Below are positions 14,346-17,784 of a DNA stretch of 17,784 bases, piece by piece (the first letter of the stretch is position 1; every line of letters starts with the position of its first letter). The stretch is from Dokdonella_A sp937902695 (GTDB lineage: Bacteria; Pseudomonadota; Gammaproteobacteria; Xanthomonadales; Rhodanobacteraceae), in assembly GCA_048498135.1 (NCBI GenBank), contig JBEHYO010000075.1:1-17784 (forward strand), read 5' to 3'. Position numbers and translations under genes: made by a program. Under the pieces are notes generated by a model. The model worked only from the letters and a program-made list of their open reading frames with translations, was not told the DNA's origin and made no database searches.

Positions 14346-15032
14346 CTACGCGGCGTCCGCTTCGACGAGGTCGACATATTGAAACCGGTCGTCGCGCAGA
14401 ACGCGTTCGCCGCGTTCGAGCGCGATCGTGCCGGTGAAGATCGGACCTCCGTGGACGCAGGTATGGAACTCGCCGTTCTCGCCGCACGGATCGACACGGG
14501 CCGGGAGATCGGCGAGTAGCGCCGCGTCGAACGAGCGGCCGCAGAACGCGCCGTCGAGCTGCTCGGTGTCGACGCAGCTCAGGATCGCCCGGTAGCCGCG
14601 TTCGACGAAATACCGTGCGAGCCGCGCGGTGTCCTCGCCCCAGAGCGGAAAGAGGCCCCGCCAGCCGATCCGCGCGAGCATCGCCTCGCGATACGCGCGC
14701 ACGTCGGCGAGAAAGAGATCGCCGAACGCGATCGCGTCGATGGCCCGGCCCGACGACTCGGTTGCGCGCGCAAGCGCAGCGGCGAACGAGGCTTCGTAGG
14801 ACGCGTTGTCCGCCTGCGGTGGGATCTCGGCTTCGACCAGCGGAATGCCGAGCAGCGCGGTCTGCCGGCGCAGTATCGAGCGCCGCACGCCGTGGATCGC
14901 GATGCGGTCGTAGCCGGTCGTGATCGTCGTCACCAGCGCTGCGACCTTGCGGCGGGAATCGCCGAGAAGCCGTTCGAGCGCGAGCGTCGAATCCTTGCCG
15001 CCGCTCCATGCGAGCAGCACCGCTTCGCTCAT
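14346..15032 (-). CDS. Dph6-like PP-loop ATP-pyrophosphatase (diphthine-ammonia ligase family)
   Basis: An ATP-pyrophosphatase of the DUF71/MJ0570 family, whose eukaryotic member Dph6 amidates diphthine. Bacteria lack diphthamide, so the bacterial substrate is unknown to me. The PP-loop SGGKDS is at residues 10-15, and the family-specific GENGEFHT is at 184-191; PLWGEDT at 129-135 is also typical. The protein is 228 aa, a normal length for a single-domain member. The chosen ATG overlaps the stop codon of the upstream methyltransferase gene in ATGA, so translation is probably coupled. The long open frame running further upstream in this frame is a shadow of other genes. Confidence 0.87.
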   Translation of the reverse strand: MSEAVLLAWSGGKDSTLALERLLGDSRRKVAALVTTITTGYDRIAIHGVRRSILRRQTALLGIPLVEAEIPPQADNASYEASFAAALARATESSGRAIDAIAFGDLFLADVRAYREAMLARIGWRGLFPLWGEDTARLARYFVERGYRAILSCVDTEQLDGAFCGRSFDAALLADLPARVDPCGENGEFHTCVHGGPIFTGTIALERGERVLRDDRFQYVDLVEADAA

Positions 15033-15628
15033 TGCCGGCGCTGCCAGACCAGCGTGCGGTTGTTGGCGGGCATGGCGACGTCGTCGATCATCGCGAAACC
15101 GGCCTTGCGCGCAAGCGCGTCGACCGCTTCGATGTCGCGGATGCCCATGTGCGGCGCGCGCGCCTTCAGAGATTCGTCGAACGCGGCGTTGCTCGCGCTG
15201 GTGAACGCGCCGCCGTAGTTGAACGGTCCGTAGACAGCGAGCTTTGCGTCGGGCGTCGCAATGCGGTCGAGCGCCGCGAAAAACCGCTCGACCTCGGGCC
15301 AGCTCATGATGTGCAGCGTGTTCGCGCTGAAGATTGCATCGAACCGCGTCGCCGGCCAGTCGCTGCCGGCGACATCGAGCACGAGCGGCGCCGGCGTATT
15401 CGCGAGATCGGCCTCGTCGAGCCATGCGCGGATGCCGGGCAGGTTTTCGGCGACGTCGGACGTCTGCCAGACGAGGAACGGCATCGCCGCGGCGAAGTGC
15501 ACCGCGTGCTGGCCGGTGCCGCTGCCGATCTCGAGCACGCGCGAGCGGTCGGCGAAATGCGCGCGCAGCACGGCGAGGATCGGCTCGCGGTTGCGCTCGC
15601 ACGCGGGCGCGAAAGGCTTGTCGGTCAT
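15029..15628 (-). CDS. DUF938-family SAM-dependent methyltransferase
   Basis: A class I methyltransferase fold of unknown substrate. The N-terminal PACERNREPIL is the DUF938 hallmark. The SAM-binding loop is EIGSGTGQHA at 33-42, followed by a second-strand acidic region (SDVAEN), LDVAGSDWP and FSANTLHIMSW. The conserved YGPFNYGGAFTSASN and a C-terminal GFAMIDD-ANNRTLVW complete the family pattern. The 199-aa length is as expected. It is the first gene of a two-gene unit with the PP-loop enzyme and overlaps it by four bases. A 77-bp gap separates it from the divergent SpmA-SpmB gene. No clear ribosome site precedes the ATG, and the next in-frame starts would remove the family motif. Confidence 0.88.
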   Translation of the reverse strand: MTDKPFAPACERNREPILAVLRAHFADRSRVLEIGSGTGQHAVHFAAAMPFLVWQTSDVAENLPGIRAWLDEADLANTPAPLVLDVAGSDWPATRFDAIFSANTLHIMSWPEVERFFAALDRIATPDAKLAVYGPFNYGGAFTSASNAAFDESLKARAPHMGIRDIEAVDALARKAGFAMIDDVAMPANNRTLVWQRRQ

Positions 15629-15705
15629 CGCGCGAGTGTGCCCGAGCGCGTGCGCGGCCGCGAGCGCCGTGCGATGCTTCGCCGATCGCGGCGGCTCGGC
15701 GGCGC

Positions 15706-16935
15706 ATGCTCAACCGGCTCTGGCTCGGCTTCTTCCTGACGGCGGCGCTCGCGGCGCTGATGCGCTGGCTGGTCGGCGGCGACAGCGGCGTCTTCGCCGC
15801 GATGATCGGCAGCCTGTTCGACATGGCGAAGCTGTCGGTCGAGGTCATGATCCTGCTGTTCGGGACGCTGACGCTCTGGCTCGGGCTTTTGCGCATCGCC
15901 GAGCGAGCGGGGCTCGTCGACGCGCTCGCGCGCCTGCTCGGCCCGCTGTTCCGGCGGCTGATGCCCGAAGTGCCCGCGGGCCATCCCGCGATCGGCCTCA
16001 TCACGCTCAATTTCGCCGCGAACGCGCTCGGGCTCGACAACGCGGCGACGCCGATCGGCCTGCGCGCGATGCGCGAATTGCAGACGCTGAATCCAAGCGC
16101 GGACACCGCGAGCAACGCGCAGACCCTGTTCCTCGTGCTGAACGCATCGTCGCTGACGATCCTGCCGGTCAGCATCTTCATGTACCGCGCGCAAGCCGGT
16201 GCGCACGATCCCACGCTCGTGTTCCTGCCGATCCTGCTCGCGACGAGCGCATCGACGCTGACCGGCTTTCTGTCCGTCGCGATCGTGCAGCGGCTGAAGC
16301 TGCGCGATCCGGTCGTGCTGCTCTGGATGCTTTCGTTCGCGCTGCTGTTCGGCGGCTTCATCGCGCTGCTTGCGGCATTGCCCGCGGCGTCGCTTGCGCC
16401 GCTGTCCTCGCTGCTCGGCAACCTCGTGCTGTTCGCGATCATCGTCGCCTTCCTCGTGGCCGGCGCGTGGCGCAAGGTATCGGTCTATGAAAGCTTCGTC
16501 GAAGGCGCGAAGCAGGGCTTCGACGTCGCGAAGGACCTGCTGCCCTATCTCGTCGCGATGCTCTGCGCGGTCGGCGTGCTGCGCGCGTCGGGCGCGCTTG
16601 ATTTCGCGCTCGACGGCGTCCGCTGGCTCGCCGCGGCGAGCGGCATGGATACGCGCTTCGTCGATGCGCTGCCGACGGCGCTCGTGAAGCCGCTTTCGGG
16701 CAGCGCGGCGCGCGCGATGCTGATCGAGACGATGAAGACGCACGGCGTCGACAGCTTCCCGTCGCTGGTCGCGGCCACCGTGCAGGGCAGCACCGAGACG
16801 ACGTTCTACGTGCTCGCGGTCTACTTCGGCGCGGTCGGCATCCAGCGCGCCCGGCACGCGGTCGGCTGCGCGCTGCTCGCCGATCTTGCCGGCGTCGTCG
16901 CATCGATCGCGGTCTGCTACTGGTTCTTCGGCTGA
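15706..16935 (+). CDS. Fused SpmA-SpmB nucleoside-recognition (Gate) domain membrane protein
   Basis: A 409-aa multi-spanning membrane protein. The N-terminal half matches SpmA (MLNRLWLGFFLTAAL; GLLRIAERAGLVDALARLLGPL; LNFAANALGLDNAATPIGL). The C-terminal half matches SpmB (YESFVEGAKQGFDVAKDLLPYLVAM; LVKPLSGSAARAM; VAATVQGSTETTFYVLAVYFGAVGI). In Bacillus these are two genes for spore maturation; the fused form occurs in non-sporulating proteobacteria with an unknown, probably transport-related, role. Both halves contain the nucleoside-recognition (Gate) domain, which is related to part of CNT transporters. The ATG at 15706 is chosen because it starts the conserved N-terminus. The open frame extends far upstream into the divergent methyltransferase gene, which is not meaningful. 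The ribosome site is weak. Confidence 0.9.
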   Translation: MLNRLWLGFFLTAALAALMRWLVGGDSGVFAAMIGSLFDMAKLSVEVMILLFGTLTLWLGLLRIAERAGLVDALARLLGPLFRRLMPEVPAGHPAIGLITLNFAANALGLDNAATPIGLRAMRELQTLNPSADTASNAQTLFLVLNASSLTILPVSIFMYRAQAGAHDPTLVFLPILLATSASTLTGFLSVAIVQRLKLRDPVVLLWMLSFALLFGGFIALLAALPAASLAPLSSLLGNLVLFAIIVAFLVAGAWRKVSVYESFVEGAKQGFDVAKDLLPYLVAMLCAVGVLRASGALDFALDGVRWLAAASGMDTRFVDALPTALVKPLSGSAARAMLIETMKTHGVDSFPSLVAATVQGSTETTFYVLAVYFGAVGIQRARHAVGCALLADLAGVVASIAVCYWFFG

Positions 16936-17042
16936 CGCGCCGAATCGCGCTGCTCGCGCAGGCGGCAGGGCAGCATGCCGCTCGCCGGCACTTGGCCGCG
17001 CGGGCAAGCTGAATGTGTCCGGATCGCGGACCTTACCGCGTA

Positions 17043-17054
17043 TTGCATATGCAA
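17043..17054. promoter_or_regulatory. Perfect 12-bp palindrome, candidate operator of the Xre-RES module
   Basis: TTGCATATGCAA is a perfect inverted repeat 22 bases before the Xre ATG, in A+T-richer DNA than its surroundings. Type II antitoxins usually repress their own operon through such palindromes, so this is the natural operator candidate; GCATAT within it could double as a -10. Confidence 0.55.
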
Positions 17055-17076
17055 CCATTCAGGAAGATAATTCCCC

Positions 17077-17493
17077 ATGCAAACAGCCACGGTCGTCGAC
17101 ATGATGCGAACCGCCGCGCGAAGGCCCTCCGTCCCGGACAGCGATCCCGCGCGCGTCCTGACCAAGGCCGCGCTTCGCGCCGCCGATATCCTCGAAGTGC
17201 CGCAGCGCATGCTTGCCGACATCATCGGCGTCAGCGCGTCGACGGTCTCCCGCGCGGCAAACGGCGGCGCTCCGGTCGATCCGGACAGCAAGGCCGGCGA
17301 GCTGGCGAGACTCTGGGTGCGCGTGTTCCGCTCGCTCGATGCGGTCGTCGGATCGAACGACGTCGCCGCGCGCGCGTGGCTCAATGGCGCGAACGCCGCG
17401 TTCGGCGGCGAGAAGCCGATCGATCGACTGCGCAGCGCGGAGGGGTTGATCCACGTATTGCACTATCTCGACACCGCACGCGGGCGGCCCTGA
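17077..17493 (+). CDS. Xre/MbcA/ParS-family antitoxin
   Basis: Antitoxin of a Xre-RES type II toxin-antitoxin pair. The 138-aa protein has a central Xre-like helix-turn-helix (about 30-62; the RMLADIIGVSASTVSRA part is at 44-60) and the C-terminal MbcA/ParS/Xre toxin-binding region (DUF2384, about 76-136; LWVRVFRSLDAVVG, then WLNGANAAFGGEKPIDRLRSAEG). In the family the C-terminal part blocks the RES toxin active site and the helix-turn-helix represses the operon. AGGAAG about 11 bases before the ATG supports the start, and a palindrome lies just upstream. The toxin gene starts 89 bases after the stop, a wider gap than usual for such pairs. Confidence 0.9.
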   Translation: MQTATVVDMMRTAARRPSVPDSDPARVLTKAALRAADILEVPQRMLADIIGVSASTVSRAANGGAPVDPDSKAGELARLWVRVFRSLDAVVGSNDVAARAWLNGANAAFGGEKPIDRLRSAEGLIHVLHYLDTARGRP

Positions 17494-17582
17494 TATCCCG
17501 GACGTTTCTCGATGGCGAAGCATTCTGCGCGCGCGCAATCGCAGATCGTGCGACGCCGGGCGGCGATGCTCGCGCCTGAATC

Positions 17583-17784
17583 ATGATCGCGACGAAGCAC
17601 TTCACCGCCGATGCCGTCGGCGCGGCTGCGCGCAACCTCCGCGCGAAGCCGTGGCGCATCGTCGAGGCACAGCATCGCGTGCCGACGATGCGCCTTGTCG
17701 ACACGCTCGACGAGCAGCGCGTGCTCGAAGACCTGCTCGAAGCGAGCAAGCCGCCGCTGCCGGCCGACGCGGCGAAGCTGCATT
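17583..17784 (+). CDS. RES-domain toxin, N-terminal part (cut by window end)
   Basis: The first 67 residues of a RES-domain protein. In characterised relatives (for example MbcT) RES toxins degrade NAD+ by phosphorolysis, arresting growth. The visible RIVEAQHRVPTMRLVDT, followed by EQRVLEDLLEASKPPLP, is the characteristic N-terminus of RES proteins paired with Xre antitoxins; the Arg near position 26 is likely the first residue of the R-E-S signature. An in-frame stop at 17577-17579 means translation begins at this ATG or later. The ATG overlaps the stop of a short frame (17512-17586) in ATGA, and no clear ribosome site precedes it. Whether the toxin is intact cannot be seen. Confidence 0.85.
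   Translation, partial: MIATKHFTADAVGAAARNLRAKPWRIVEAQHRVPTMRLVDTLDEQRVLEDLLEASKPPLPADAAKLH

Noticed and set aside
14346..16475. A 709-codon minus-strand frame that would fuse extra sequence to the PP-loop enzyme
   Set aside because: The upstream part is antisense to the SpmA-SpmB gene and overlaps the DUF938 gene; the conserved protein starts at the ATG at 15032.
16962..16981. GCGGCA/TGCCGC hairpin after the SpmA-SpmB gene as a terminator
   Set aside because: The six-bp stem has no T run and such short stems are common by chance in DNA of this composition.

Overview
The window is G+C-rich chromosomal DNA from a Gram-negative proteobacterium. I favour Xanthomonadales, in the Rhodanobacteraceae/Lysobacteraceae range. 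The reasons are the long (446 aa) tryptophanyl-tRNA synthetase, an LpxO-type lipid A hydroxylase, a secreted delta-60 repeat protein with an FANGF-type tail, and two families of GC-rich palindromic repeats. Burkholderiales cannot be excluded from sequence reading alone. No rRNA, tRNA, CRISPR array, integrase or complete insertion sequence was seen.

Layout, left to right. (1) The 5' two-thirds or more of a secreted/lipoprotein gene leaves the left edge on the minus strand, divergent from trpS. (2) trpS and lpxO are on the plus strand; lpxO converges on dusB, with a double-hairpin palindromic repeat filling the gap almost stop codon to stop codon. (3) A minus-strand series follows: nupC-family nucleoside transporter, a PfkB/ribokinase, the delta-60 repeat protein, then dusB. 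An inverted pair of a second palindromic repeat lies between the transporter and the kinase. (4) A plus-strand membrane sterol-desaturase-type hydroxylase converges across a bidirectional terminator-like hairpin on a small secreted orphan of lower G+C. (5) A 288-bp intergenic stretch holds five hairpins in a row, then the 1175-aa fused indolepyruvate oxidoreductase. (6) A third copy of the second repeat is followed by a 33-codon remnant of an OmpR/PhoB-type response regulator. (7) A translationally coupled pair (DUF938 methyltransferase and Dph6-like ATP-grasp-independent PP-loop ligase) is divergent from a fused SpmA-SpmB membrane protein. (8) The right edge holds a Xre/MbcA/ParS-type antitoxin gene with a perfect 12-bp palindrome in its promoter region, followed by the start of a RES-domain (NAD+-consuming) toxin gene cut by the window end.

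Most genes are housekeeping or conserved accessory functions. Transporter plus ribokinase suggests nucleoside/ribose salvage, although no nucleosidase is visible here. The parts that best repay a second look are the multi-hairpin intergenic element at 10304-10472, the Xre-RES module with its unusual spacing, the response-regulator relic, and the probably leaderless dusB promoter. I found no clear sign of a wholly new multi-gene system.
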